From positions 62,001 through 126,000 of the forward strand of contig NZ_NHRJ02000007.1 of the NCBI RefSeq assembly GCF_002220865.2: a stretch of 64,000 nucleotides of DNA, in the 5' to 3' direction. Shown here piece after piece: positions 32,585 to 40,819 of this stretch. The notes under the pieces were generated by a model that did no database searches, was not told where the DNA came from, and saw only the letters and a list, made by a program, of their open reading frames with translations. Source of the DNA: Paenibacillus xerothermodurans. Its GTDB lineage: Bacteria; Bacillota; Bacilli; Paenibacillales; NBRC-103111. A program made the position numbers and the translations under genes. Position 1 is the first letter of the stretch. Every line of letters begins with the position of its first letter.

Positions 32585-33165
32585 TTGATCGCCTGGCGTG
32601 CCAAATCAAGCTCCGCATGGCCGGATCATATAGCGCTTGTTCAGCGGGAGGATGCAGGCGACCGGATCCGAGCCCTGCCAGAACAAATGGCTCGGGTCAA
32701 AGTTCACGCCAGCGCTGCCCCCCGCCACTTCACACAGCTTGAGCGCGGTCTCGGAGTTGCACACCACAAAGCCGGGATGCGGCTCTACCGCCGCCCTGAT
32801 ACCGTGGGCACGGACAAACTGACCCATTTCTCCCAATAAGGAATGACCCGCTGTTCCTACTGCCAGTGCACCGTGTCTGCAACAACCGTCGGCCACGGGC
32901 ATGTGATCCAACCGGTTGTTGCGACGATTCCGATTCTCCCGGGCAGCCGGAGAAATTCACCACAGTGTCGACGCCAAGCTGTCCTGCGACAAGCACGGTT
33001 TGTTCAAATCGTTCTGATGCTGTGAAGCAATCGCTTCGTTCGTATGAAGCGGATTGCCATGGCAGCTCAGCGCGCTGATAGTCAGGTTGCATTTATGCAA
33101 CAGATCTTTGATACGTGTGATTCCACTCTTGTTGCCGTAGATCCAAGCTGCTCCTATTTGCCGGC
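32585..33165 (-). pseudogene. Broken sugar phosphate isomerase/epimerase
   Basis: A xylose-isomerase-like TIM-barrel protein split over at least three frames. Readable pieces in order are: TISALSCHGNPLHTNEAIAS; LGVDTVVNFSGCPGESE; then EMGQFVRAHGIRAAVEPHPG and GVNFDPSHLFWQGSDPVACI. These are characteristic of the sugar phosphate isomerase/epimerase family. The N terminus and the end of the barrel are lost, the latter at the IS110 junction near 32584. It lies directly after a Gfo/Idh/MocA dehydrogenase on the same strand, the usual partner in inositol or sugar-acid catabolism. Confidence 0.85.
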
Positions 33166-34335
33166 TCAGTCGTACTGTATGGGCACCCATGTTTTACTTT
33201 CAGACGAGCGCTCAACTGCGTCCAACACTAACTGATTGCGGTATCCGTCCGAGAAGTCCGGTGCTGGACTATAGCCGCCGGCGATCCCTTTCATCAGCTC
33301 GCTGATCATATTGATGAAAGTGTGCTCATATCCGGTGATGTGCGCGGCCGGCCAGTATGCCCCGGCGTATGGATGACTCTCCTCCGTGCAATTAATGGTG
33401 CGGAACCCTTGCATACCCTGCTCGTCGGAGGAGAGGTAAACGCCCAGGTTATTCATGTTCTCCAGGTCCCAGCGAATGGAACCAAGCTCTCCATTGATCT
33501 CCAGCCGTTGACCGTTGCGGTTGCCGGCGGCAAATCGTGTCGCCTCGAACGTGCCGATTGCGCCATTCTCAAACCGTGCAATGAATACCGAGGCATCGTC
33601 CACATCCACCTGGCCAACAGTCCCCGTTTTGCCCGTGGCGCTCAATCCGCCGCTTGCGTCAGCCATAGGCCGTTCCTTGATAAAGGTCTCCATCGTGCCC
33701 ACCACTTCTTTTACTTCGCCAACGAGGTATCGCGCAAGATCGATGATATGCGCGGCCAAATCTCCATGCGTGCCCGAGCCGCACACCTCCTTTTGCAGCC
33801 GCCAAACAAGAGGAAACTGCGGATCCATGATCCAATCCTGCAGATAAGTGGCACGAATATGATAAATTCGGCCAAGCCTGCCTTCGGAAATGAGCTTCTT
33901 CGCATACTGGATCGCCGAAGCATAGCGGTAATTATGGCAAACCATATGAACTTTGCCCGAACGGTCAGCCGCTTGGAGCATGCGTTTCGCTTGATCCGCA
34001 CTCATCGCCAAGGGCTTTTCACACAGCACATGCTTGCCTGCCTCTAACGCCGCAATCGCCATCTCCGCGTGCATGTAATTCGGTGTTACGATGTCGATCA
34101 GATCAATGTCCTTGCGCTCAATCAGCCTGCGCCAATCGGTCTCGTGCGATAGCCAGCCCATGCGGGAGGCCGCGGCTTGCACTCCTGCCTCATCCCTTCC
34201 AGCGATCGCCTGCAGCACCGGAACCGCAGGAACGTCGAAGAAAAACGGCACGTCCCGATATGCGTGACTGTGTGCCTTTCCCATAAATTTATAACCGATC
34301 ATGCCAACCCGAACTTCCTGTGTCTGTACTCCCAC
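33166..34335 (-). CDS. Gfo/Idh/MocA family dehydrogenase
   Basis: A 389-residue NAD(P)-dependent sugar oxidoreductase. The N-terminal Rossmann domain starts VRVGMIGYKFMGKAHSHAY, with IDIVTPNYMHAEMA and the signature HVLCEKPLA, whose lysine is catalytic. The C-terminal domain includes GSGTHGDLAAHIIDLARYL with the active-site histidine. GTG start at 34335 follows AAAGGACGG. The substrate is not evident. It lies in a decayed carbohydrate locus with an epimerase remnant downstream and an ABC-permease remnant upstream. Confidence 0.92.
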   Translation of the reverse strand: MGVQTQEVRVGMIGYKFMGKAHSHAYRDVPFFFDVPAVPVLQAIAGRDEAGVQAAASRMGWLSHETDWRRLIERKDIDLIDIVTPNYMHAEMAIAALEAGKHVLCEKPLAMSADQAKRMLQAADRSGKVHMVCHNYRYASAIQYAKKLISEGRLGRIYHIRATYLQDWIMDPQFPLVWRLQKEVCGSGTHGDLAAHIIDLARYLVGEVKEVVGTMETFIKERPMADASGGLSATGKTGTVGQVDVDDASVFIARFENGAIGTFEATRFAAGNRNGQRLEINGELGSIRWDLENMNNLGVYLSSDEQGMQGFRTINCTEESHPYAGAYWPAAHITGYEHTFINMISELMKGIAGGYSPAPDFSDGYRNQLVLDAVERSSESKTWVPIQYD

Positions 34336-34381
34336 TTGCAGTCGCCGTCCTTTCGTTTGTTAGACTGGACTGGACGCAGAA

Positions 34382-34507
34382 TCAGTCCTTCATCGATCCG
34401 TTAGTCAGCCCTCCCACAATATATTTTTGCATCGTGATAAATATCAATATAATTGGCACTGCCGTTATCGTAGCTGCAGCCATCAAATTATTCCACTGTG
34501 TGCCGTA
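34382..34507 (-). pseudogene. C-terminal tail of a sugar ABC permease
   Basis: In a frame different from the flanking gene the sequence reads GTQWNNLMAAATITAVPIIL then IFITMQKYIVGGLTNGSMKD and a stop. That is the conserved end of MalG-type carbohydrate ABC permeases. Nothing upstream of about 34507 matches, and there it overlaps the end of another dehydrogenase gene. So only about 40 codons survive after a deletion. Confidence 0.8.
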
Positions 34508-35552
34508 CGCTTCGGACCGTGGCATTCTCTGCTTCCGTACGCTGCCTGAATTCACTGATATTGATCCGTTGACCGGTTTGCGCGGACCGGATGGCGGCGC
34601 AAGTTAGCTCGAAGCTCCGTATGTTATCTCCGATGGACGTGGCAGGCTCAGTGCCACCGACAACCGCCGCGACAAAGTTATCCAACGAGGACGCTCGGTC
34701 ATCACACGGCATGACAATCAGTTCAATGTCCTGACAGACGGCTTGGTGCGGCGCTTCTCCAAGCCACAGCTTCACTTCATCCCCTATCATCTCTATCGCG
34801 CCTCTGTCTCCAACGATGCGAATGTCTCCGTTCCACGTTGTCTCTTGTCCCCGCGAGACCCAGCTGCCGAAGTAGTGCACGTGCACATCCTGTTCAAACC
34901 GGATCACCGCACTGGCCGACGGTTTTCCGCTAAACCAGCTCCAATCCGGGCGGAAGCTGTGCGCCATCACATCTACCGGGTCGGCGCCAAGCAGGAAGCG
35001 CATGATGTCAAAATGATGGATGGACATATCCTCGAGCAAAATTTCCTTGTAATTGTCTCGCCAGCCGCCAAATTTCATCGCCTTCCTGAACTCGTACTCG
35101 ACATAGCCGATCTTACCGATCGCCTGCTCATCCAGCAGCCGTTTGACGGTCTGCACCGGAGGGCGCCAGCGATAATTCTGGCTGATTCCCAGCTTCATGT
35201 TGTGTCCCTTGCTGAGCGTCAGGAGCTCCAGCGCTTCACTGTATGTATGGGCCAACGGTTTTTCCATTAATACGTGCAGCCCCGCCTGCATGGCTGTCAC
35301 CGCAAGCTCTTTGTGAGTTTGCGGCGGTGTGACGATCAACGCCATATCCGCAGCCGCTTGGCTCAACGCCAATTCAGGGCTTGTGAACAGGCGCTCCGGC
35401 GGCAGACTCGTGAGCTCCCCCGCCAAACGCAGATTGTCCTCCATGATGTCTGCTACCGCCACGAGCTCTACATTCGGGTGTTCGGTCGCGACTTTCAACC
35501 AAGACTGCCCGAATCCCCCGGCTCCGATTTGAATCAAACGAATTGCGCTCAA
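34488..35552 (-). CDS. Gfo/Idh/MocA family dehydrogenase (second)
   Basis: A 354-residue oxidoreductase with the Rossmann start AIRLIQIGAGGFGQSWL, ALIVTPPQTHKELAV and HVLMEKPLAHTYSEAL. The C-terminal half contains DMSIHHFDIMRFLLGADPVD. The TTG at 35552 follows AAAGGAGAGGGA and is preferred over the ATG at 35579. The last 10 or so residues are encoded by the junction with a permease fragment, so the true C terminus may have been replaced. Its substrate is unknown. It shares the scrambled carbohydrate locus with the dehydrogenase at 33166-34335. Confidence 0.9.
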   Translation of the reverse strand: MSAIRLIQIGAGGFGQSWLKVATEHPNVELVAVADIMEDNLRLAGELTSLPPERLFTSPELALSQAAADMALIVTPPQTHKELAVTAMQAGLHVLMEKPLAHTYSEALELLTLSKGHNMKLGISQNYRWRPPVQTVKRLLDEQAIGKIGYVEYEFRKAMKFGGWRDNYKEILLEDMSIHHFDIMRFLLGADPVDVMAHSFRPDWSWFSGKPSASAVIRFEQDVHVHYFGSWVSRGQETTWNGDIRIVGDRGAIEMIGDEVKLWLGEAPHQAVCQDIELIVMPCDDRASSLDNFVAAVVGGTEPATSIGDNIRSFELTCAAIRSAQTGQRINISEFRQRTEAENATVRSVRHTVE

Positions 35553-35696
35553 ATTGTCCCTCTCCTTTGTCAGCACCATGTTAAGCGTTTACACAATACA
35601 ATATAACGAACATCCGCACGGATGAGAATACACAAACTTAAGATTGCAGCATAAATAAAGTTAAGGCTTACGATTTGGTAACATAGCTATGGTAAC

Positions 35697-35736
35697 AAAA
35701 ACATCCCGGGCACCGGAGCAGGCTCGGGATGTTTGA
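35697..35736 (-). terminator. Terminator of the CD3324-type gene
   Basis: ACATCCCG and CGGGATGT form the stem around GC-rich loop sequence, with TTTTTGTT on the minus strand. Confidence 0.85.
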
Positions 35737-35774
35737 CTGGGGTTGCAACGCCATGGCAGGCAGCATGCATATGA

Positions 35775-36062
35775 CTAACGCTGCCGTGCGGCGCCCCCCC
35801 GGGTTTTTACTATAATTTTGCGGATGCTGTCCTCGGACAAGTGGTATTTCTTAATCAGCTCCGGCACGCTGGTGCCGTTCTCATACAGCCGGTATATCTC
35901 ATGGTTACGCCGCAGGATCGTTTGCCGTGTGCCGTTATTTTCACCCCAGCCGGCGCGCGTTTGCTCTTTCTTCGGGATATAAATGATCTCTCCCGATATG
36001 TAGTCCTGCAGCTGCTTCAGCAGGCTAGGGGGAAGAATATCCCTCCCGTTTTTGTAACCCAT
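35775..36062 (-). CDS. CD3324-family helix-turn-helix protein
   Basis: A 95-residue protein of the CD3324 group, related to Mor-type activators. It begins GRDILPPSLLKQLQDYISGE and continues with IYIPKKEQTRAGWGENNGTR. A C-terminal helix-turn-helix follows (NGTSVPELIKKYHLSEDSIR). The target is unknown. GGAAGGAGG lies upstream of the ATG. A short upstream frame (36025-36126) overlaps its 5' end and may couple translation. Confidence 0.85.
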   Translation of the reverse strand: MGYKNGRDILPPSLLKQLQDYISGEIIYIPKKEQTRAGWGENNGTRQTILRRNHEIYRLYENGTSVPELIKKYHLSEDSIRKIIVKTRGGAARQR

Positions 36063-36126
36063 CGATGAAATCCTCCTTCCGTGCTTTCGTTGCAGTTATC
36101 GCCGTGAAAGAGATAAGCATTTTCAT
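36025..36126 (-). CDS. Possible 33-residue leader peptide
   Basis: MKMLISFTAITATKARKEDF and a further 13 residues, preceded by an ideal CAGGAGGTG at 5-6 nt. It overlaps the first 38 nt of the CD3324-type gene in another frame and carries that gene's ribosome site within it. The strength of the ribosome site argues for translation; the peptide has no recognisable function. Confidence 0.5.
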   Translation of the reverse strand: MKMLISFTAITATKARKEDFIDGLQKREGYSSP

Positions 36127-36211
36127 CTTCACACCTCCTGAAGGCTGTCAAAATGCACGAAGCCCAAAGCGAGCTCGCTTGTGCCAGCATTTATAGGGTC
36201 ATGCATAAAAA

Positions 36212-36241
36212 CAAAAAAACACGATCTGCCGTATCGTGCCT
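36212..36241 (-). terminator. Orphan leftward terminator
   Basis: The minus strand gives GCACGAT-acggcag-ATCGTG then TTTTTTTG. No gene was recognised immediately upstream of it. Confidence 0.75.
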
Positions 36242-36471
36242 GGATGCCATATTTTATATTGATGGTTTCATGTGAATGACGTCAGGTGACGGTGATGGAG
36301 AAAATGCTTATTCAATTGTGCGAAACCCTTTGTTAACTGTGCCCTCATACATCGAACGCCACTCCCTTCGTCTTCTAGTCATGATACCAAAAACTTCCTT
36401 TTCAATTATAACTGATGTCCTCGACTACTGTCTATTTCGAATTACCGGACCACGGACACTGTGCACGGCCG

Positions 36472-36508
36472 GAAAAGAAAATGGGGGGAGGCTTCTGGCG
36501 CCTCCCCG
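36472..36508 (-). terminator. Terminator downstream of the esterase gene
   Basis: GGGGAGGC and GCCTCCCC form a perfect stem; the minus strand then reads CCATTTTCTTTT. Confidence 0.75.
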
Positions 36509-36703
36509 TGGTATGGCGCCTCCGCTCACGCGGAGACCACCTCAGGTAATGTAATCATCGCTCACGATCACTCCTTTCCGTCAAACGTTAGCTGGCCGGC
36601 TACATCTCTTATTAACGCACACCGCACATCCACTCTCAAGCGAAAAAATTTTTATAAATGTTTTCTCCTCTATGAAGCTGCGGCAAGGAGTGGACGGCAC
36701 AAC

Positions 36704-37492
36704 TCAAAACCCTTGCCCTTTCAGCCATACTGCACACACATCCGTCCACTGTTTCACGCCCGTGTTGTCTGATGCCAATCCAAGACCGTGCCTGCCCTGT
36801 TCAAATACGTGCAGCTCAAACGGCACCTTATGCCCGCTGAGGGCGGCGGCGAACATGAGACTGTTTTCCACCGGTACTGCGGCATCGTCGGCAGTGTGCC
36901 AGAGAAATGTCGGCGGTGTTTGCTTATTCACCTGTCTCTCAGTGGAAAGCACCTGCACCAAATAATCGTCGGGCGACTCACCGAGAAGGTTCGCTCTTGA
37001 ACCCATATGTGCGAAGGTATCAAGGCTAATCACCGGATAACAGAGCACCAGTAGATCGGGCCTTGAGCTCTGCCGCTCGATCGGATCGTCAGCATCCGGC
37101 CGTCCACCGTCGTAGTGCGTACCGCACACGGACGCCAAATGTCCGCCGGCGGAAAACCCTAAAATACCTACGCGGGCGGGATCGAGCTGCCACTCCCCGG
37201 CACGGCTTCGTACCATTCTTATTGCTCGCTGGGCGTCCAGCAGCGGGTTAGGATGCCGATATGGCGCAACCCTGTAATGCAGAACAAAAGCGGAAATCCC
37301 TAAGCTATTCAACCATCGGGCAACAGGCTCTGCCTCATGATCCGCCCGGCGCGCATATCCGCCCCCGGGACAAACCACAACCGCAGCCGTCGGCTGGGGA
37401 GCGTCAACAAGATAAGGTACCAAGATGGGTTTATCCTCTTCTCCATCCCCAAGAGCATTGGGCGTTCCGTCAGGCCACAATAACAGGCTCAT
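36704..37492 (-). CDS. Alpha/beta hydrolase, acetyl-esterase type
   Basis: A 262-residue esterase/lipase-like hydrolase. The oxyanion segment is VVVCPGGGYARRADHE, the nucleophile S117 lies in LGFSAGGHLAS, the acid in HTADDAAVPV and the histidine in EQGRHGLGLA. It resembles the BD-FAE/acetylxylan-esterase-like group. The AGGAGGTATTACGC site is ideal. Its start overlaps the stop of a 47-codon frame (ATGA). No signal peptide is seen, so it acts in the cytoplasm. Confidence 0.9.
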   Translation of the reverse strand: MSLLLWPDGTPNALGDGEEDKPILVPYLVDAPQPTAAVVVCPGGGYARRADHEAEPVARWLNSLGISAFVLHYRVAPYRHPNPLLDAQRAIRMVRSRAGEWQLDPARVGILGFSAGGHLASVCGTHYDGGRPDADDPIERQSSRPDLLVLCYPVISLDTFAHMGSRANLLGESPDDYLVQVLSTERQVNKQTPPTFLWHTADDAAVPVENSLMFAAALSGHKVPFELHVFEQGRHGLGLASDNTGVKQWTDVCAVWLKGQGF

Positions 37493-37632
37493 GCGTAATA
37501 CCTCCTAAGTATCGGCTTATGCAGTCGGAGTGGAAGATCGTCGTCGTGAGCGAAAAAACTGAGCCGGCTGATTCCGGCTGCTTGTGCGCTTGTCAGTTTG
37601 CCAAAGCCGGCGCCACCAGTAGGATATCCCAT
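37489..37632 (-). CDS. Possible 47-residue protein coupled to the esterase
   Basis: Starts with AGGAGGG 5 nt before the ATG and ends in an ATGA overlap with the esterase start. The peptide (MGYPTGGAGFGKLTSAQAAG...) is not recognised. It may be a small coupled protein or the remnant of a larger one. Confidence 0.4.
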   Translation of the reverse strand: MGYPTGGAGFGKLTSAQAAGISRLSFFAHDDDLPLRLHKPILRRYYA

Positions 37633-37738
37633 ACTTGCCCTCCTATTTTTTTGAGCGGATTAGTATAGTCTATGCGTCCCGCTCGGGCGATGCGTCCGAC
37701 TGCTGTGCCTAGATGCGCCATTCGGGCATCGATTCAGA

Positions 37739-39373
37739 TTACGTTTGCAGTTCCCCCGTCTGACCGCTCCTCGTCTGGCTTTTTCCATCCCATACAACTT
37801 CCCAATTCGAATTCAGACTGGCCTCGATGGTGCCCTTTTCCATAATGTAGTTAGCGAGGAGCTCTGTCATGTCCGTAGGAATGTCCCGTACGACAGGCTT
37901 CCCCTGAAACATGGTATATCCGCCTCCGCCTGCCGCGCGGTAATTGTTCATCGCCACCTCGTATTCCCGATCCAAATTAAGCGGCTCCCCTTGAAACTTC
38001 AGGTCCTCCACCCTGTGCCCTGCCGGGCGGGATATGTTTAATTTATACTCTATGCCTTCCCACATATCGTAATTGTAGTGCTGCGGCTTAAGTTGGCTGA
38101 ATGCTGGATTCACCTGAACGGGGCCTCCCGTGTACGTAGCAAAATAGGAAGCCGACCGCTCCAGTGCCGCTTTGATATCCCGTCCGCTGATGCGGATCAC
38201 CTGCAGCGTGTTGGGATAGACGTAGTTCGACACAATATCGCGCATGGTGATGTCCGGCGGAAAACCCGGCGAGACATTATCGAACAATGCTGTCATGGAG
38301 ATAGCGGCTCCGGAAACCTCCATTTGGACCCTATTAATGAACTCGATCAGCGGATGATCTTTCAGCCTCACAGCCATCGAATCTGCAATTCGCATTTCAC
38401 CCGCGACCTTGCCGAGCGGCTGGTCGAGCCACTCTTGTGTCAGCTCTTCATGCTCCTTCAGCAGCTTCGCAACGCTCATCATGGGAGCGACACCCTTGGC
38501 GGATAGCAGCTCCGACTCTGCGGCCGTGATGCTCCATTTTCCGTCCTGTCCCCGGTGCAGCTGCAGCTCCACCTTCCCCACAAACGCGCCTTGGCTTCCG
38601 GGCTGTAGGACTGTCACTCCATTGATCTGGCGGCTGTGGATGGTACGATGCTGATGACCTGTGAGCAGCACATCTATCGCCTCCACCTCAGTGCATAGAG
38701 CATAGCCCAAGTTTTCGCCGGTGAGCGGCTCAGTGGTCTCGCCCGTATCAGGATCACGTTCAAAGCCGCCGTGATAAGAGACGACGATCACGTCGGCCCC
38801 TGCTTCCTGGCGAAGGAAGGACACCCATTGGCGGGCCGTCTCCACCGTGTCCAAAAAGCGCAGCCCTGCAATATGCTCCGGTTTCTCCCAGTGCGGCACG
38901 TAGTGCGTAATAAGACCGAGGACCGCTACTCGCGGCCCATTCTCATACTGTTTCAACAGATAAGGTGTGCCGAAATACGGCTTGTCGCTTCCGGCATCCA
39001 CGACGTTCGCGGCCAGCCAAGGAAACGCCGATTCGCGTACCGCCTTCTTCAGCAGCGGAAGCCCGTAGTTAAATTCATGATTGCCAACCACCGCCGCATC
39101 GTATTGCAGCTCATTCAAGCAGCGGATCATCGGGTTCGCCGCATCCGCATTCAGACGTGCGTGATGATAGGCAAGCGGCGTGCCTTGGATTAAATCCCCG
39201 TTATCAATCAATAGCAGGTTGGGATTCCGTTCCCGTTGTTGTGCAATTAGCGTAGCAATTTTGACGAAGCCTTGCTCGGTCGGTTCATTATTCGCATATT
39301 CAATGGGCAGCATATAACCATGTATGTCACTCGTTTCCAGTATGGTCAACGTAAACTCCGCCAGTGAATCCAT
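37739..39373 (-). CDS. 5'-nucleotidase / metallophosphatase family protein
   Basis: A 544-residue two-domain enzyme of the UshA/CpdB/YfkN family. The N-terminal metallophosphoesterase carries the metal motifs ILETSDIHGYML, LIDNGDLIQGTPL and VVGNHEFNYGLP, and the histidine pair VLLTGHQHRTIH. The C-terminal 5'-nucleotidase domain (about 330-540) includes VNPAFSQLKPQHYNYDMWEG. Relatives are usually exported, but no signal peptide is present in this frame, so it appears cytoplasmic. ATG at 39373 is preferred; a GTG six codons earlier is possible. Substrates may be nucleotides, cyclic nucleotides or UDP-sugars. Confidence 0.9.
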   Translation of the reverse strand: MDSLAEFTLTILETSDIHGYMLPIEYANNEPTEQGFVKIATLIAQQRERNPNLLLIDNGDLIQGTPLAYHHARLNADAANPMIRCLNELQYDAAVVGNHEFNYGLPLLKKAVRESAFPWLAANVVDAGSDKPYFGTPYLLKQYENGPRVAVLGLITHYVPHWEKPEHIAGLRFLDTVETARQWVSFLRQEAGADVIVVSYHGGFERDPDTGETTEPLTGENLGYALCTEVEAIDVLLTGHQHRTIHSRQINGVTVLQPGSQGAFVGKVELQLHRGQDGKWSITAAESELLSAKGVAPMMSVAKLLKEHEELTQEWLDQPLGKVAGEMRIADSMAVRLKDHPLIEFINRVQMEVSGAAISMTALFDNVSPGFPPDITMRDIVSNYVYPNTLQVIRISGRDIKAALERSASYFATYTGGPVQVNPAFSQLKPQHYNYDMWEGIEYKLNISRPAGHRVEDLKFQGEPLNLDREYEVAMNNYRAAGGGGYTMFQGKPVVRDIPTDMTELLANYIMEKGTIEASLNSNWEVVWDGKSQTRSGQTGELQT

Positions 39374-39412
39374 CGTGTGGTCAACTCCCACTGTCCTTTT
39401 TGTAATACAGTA

Positions 39413-39849
39413 TTACCCGGCTGCATCCCGCTTAGTGAACAAGAGCCAGGGAACGCCGTACAGTACAAGCCAATACAGCGCAAGTATCGCACTGAAAATC
39501 CCAGCGTCATGCCCGGCACGAAGGGACGGCCAAACAAGAAGGCGGCTTGTCTCGTTGTGAAAGCTCCATTTCGGACAGCAAATGGCTCGATACGATCACC
39601 GTGGTGGACCTACCATCATGCGGATGCTGGTTGTGCCCGTGCCATTCGGACCGAGGAAGCCCAACACCTCTCCGGGGACGCGTCTAGCGACAGACGATCG
39701 ACTATGGTTTTGGAGCCGATCCGCTCCGACACATCCCGCAGCTGTAGCACGCACTGGCTATTCGCCGGTTTTCCGCCCACAAACAAAAGATATGGCAACT
39801 TTTTTGGAAAGTATACCATATCCTCTAAAATCGGGCCAAACCGCGTCAC
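39413..39849 (-). pseudogene. Remnant of an ABC exporter (ATPase and permease)
   Basis: Three collapsed pieces lie in reading order. The first is an ATPase start, VLQLRDVSERIGSKTIVDRL, then in another frame GEVLGFLGPNGTGTTSIRMM, a damaged Walker A. It then jumps to VIVSSHLLSEMELS, the H-loop region, so the signature and Walker B (about 130 residues) are deleted. The last is the final helix of a permease, FSAILALYWLVLYGVPWLLF then TKRDAAG and a stop at 39413. This is a dead copy of a two-gene ABC-2 type exporter. Confidence 0.8.
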
Positions 39850-40667
39850 GCGGGAGATTGGCTCTCGTAATATTTGGCCAGGGCCACGATCATACTGCCC
39901 ATTCGCTCTTCGTCCGGCGCGGGCGCTACCACCCGCTCAACGCCTTCATCCCACAGCGCTTCGGCAGTGACCTTACCCACCGCAACCGCCACGGTGCCCG
40001 ACTGGAAGGCGGCCAGCAGTTGGTCGGCTTTGCCTTGCCGCCGCGCGTAGGACATCATGAACCGGACCTGCGGCGTGCTGGTAAATGTGACTGCGTCCAC
40101 CTGTCCACCAATTATTTCGGACAGCAGCATGTCCAGCACTTCCAACTCCGGCGGGACATGCTGATATGGCAATATCTCATAATAATCCGCCTGCTGCTGC
40201 TTAAGCCAAGCGACCAGCTGAGGAGCGTGGTCCCCGTATAGCTGCAATGCCACCCGGCATTCGCGCAAATCATACGGCTGCAGAGCCCGCAAAATGCCGC
40301 GCGTCGTACCGTCGTCGTCGCGGACCGTTGGCGTCAAGCCTAAAGATTTCAGATACCGGACGGTTTTGTAGCCTCTGGCGGCTATTTTGGTTTGCTTTAA
40401 ACGCTCGACAAAAACGTCCGCGGCATCGAGTCCCGCTGCTGCCTCATACAGCATCTCCGTACCGATTCCGGTAGTGAGTATGATCCAATCCGCACCGTGA
40501 TCCAAAAACTGTCTAATCTCAGCCTCCAGCTGAGGCCTCTCTACCGCAACCGTTCCCTGCGCCGGTCGTAGCAGCGGTATACCCCCCAGCTTTTCTACGA
40601 TGACGCTGAGCTCCGCCGCCTTTCTCGGCCCCGTGAGGGCGATTCGCTTCCCTTCCAATCTCCGCAT
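39846..40667 (-). CDS. hemD: Uroporphyrinogen-III synthase
   Basis: A 273-residue HemD-fold enzyme that closes and inverts hydroxymethylbilane into uroporphyrinogen III, for heme, siroheme or B12. Two similar alpha/beta halves are seen: KRIALTGPRKAAELSVIVEK, then DWIILTTGIGTEML; and VDAVTFTSTPQVRFMM, then VAVAVGKVTAEAL. ATG follows GGGGGAG. It is not next to other heme genes, which in bacilli is typical of the extra copy tied to siroheme and nitrite metabolism; no such partner is visible here. Confidence 0.88.
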   Translation of the reverse strand: MRRLEGKRIALTGPRKAAELSVIVEKLGGIPLLRPAQGTVAVERPQLEAEIRQFLDHGADWIILTTGIGTEMLYEAAAGLDAADVFVERLKQTKIAARGYKTVRYLKSLGLTPTVRDDDGTTRGILRALQPYDLRECRVALQLYGDHAPQLVAWLKQQQADYYEILPYQHVPPELEVLDMLLSEIIGGQVDAVTFTSTPQVRFMMSYARRQGKADQLLAAFQSGTVAVAVGKVTAEALWDEGVERVVAPAPDEERMGSMIVALAKYYESQSPA

Positions 40668-40819
40668 GTGTTACTCCCCCGAACCGCTAATAATTGGCTT
40701 CATCCTGCCTCTCCCGTGTGAGTATCGCCATTAAACTGCAATATACCGCACATGTCTGTGCCGTGACAAGCAGCAACAATTTATGACTTCCATCAAATTT
40801 TCTTATATACAATATTGAG

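Larger units (their letters stand above)
36127..36703. other. 577-bp gap with two leftward terminators
   Basis: No gene recognised. Terminators lie at 36212-36241 and 36472-36508. The stretch between them is AT-richer and without a supported frame; the terminator at 36212 has no evident gene of its own. Confidence 0.5.

Noticed and set aside
32606-33190. The three separate overlapping leftward frames as small genes.
   Set aside because: Together they spell one sugar phosphate isomerase/epimerase, so they are pieces of a frameshifted pseudogene.
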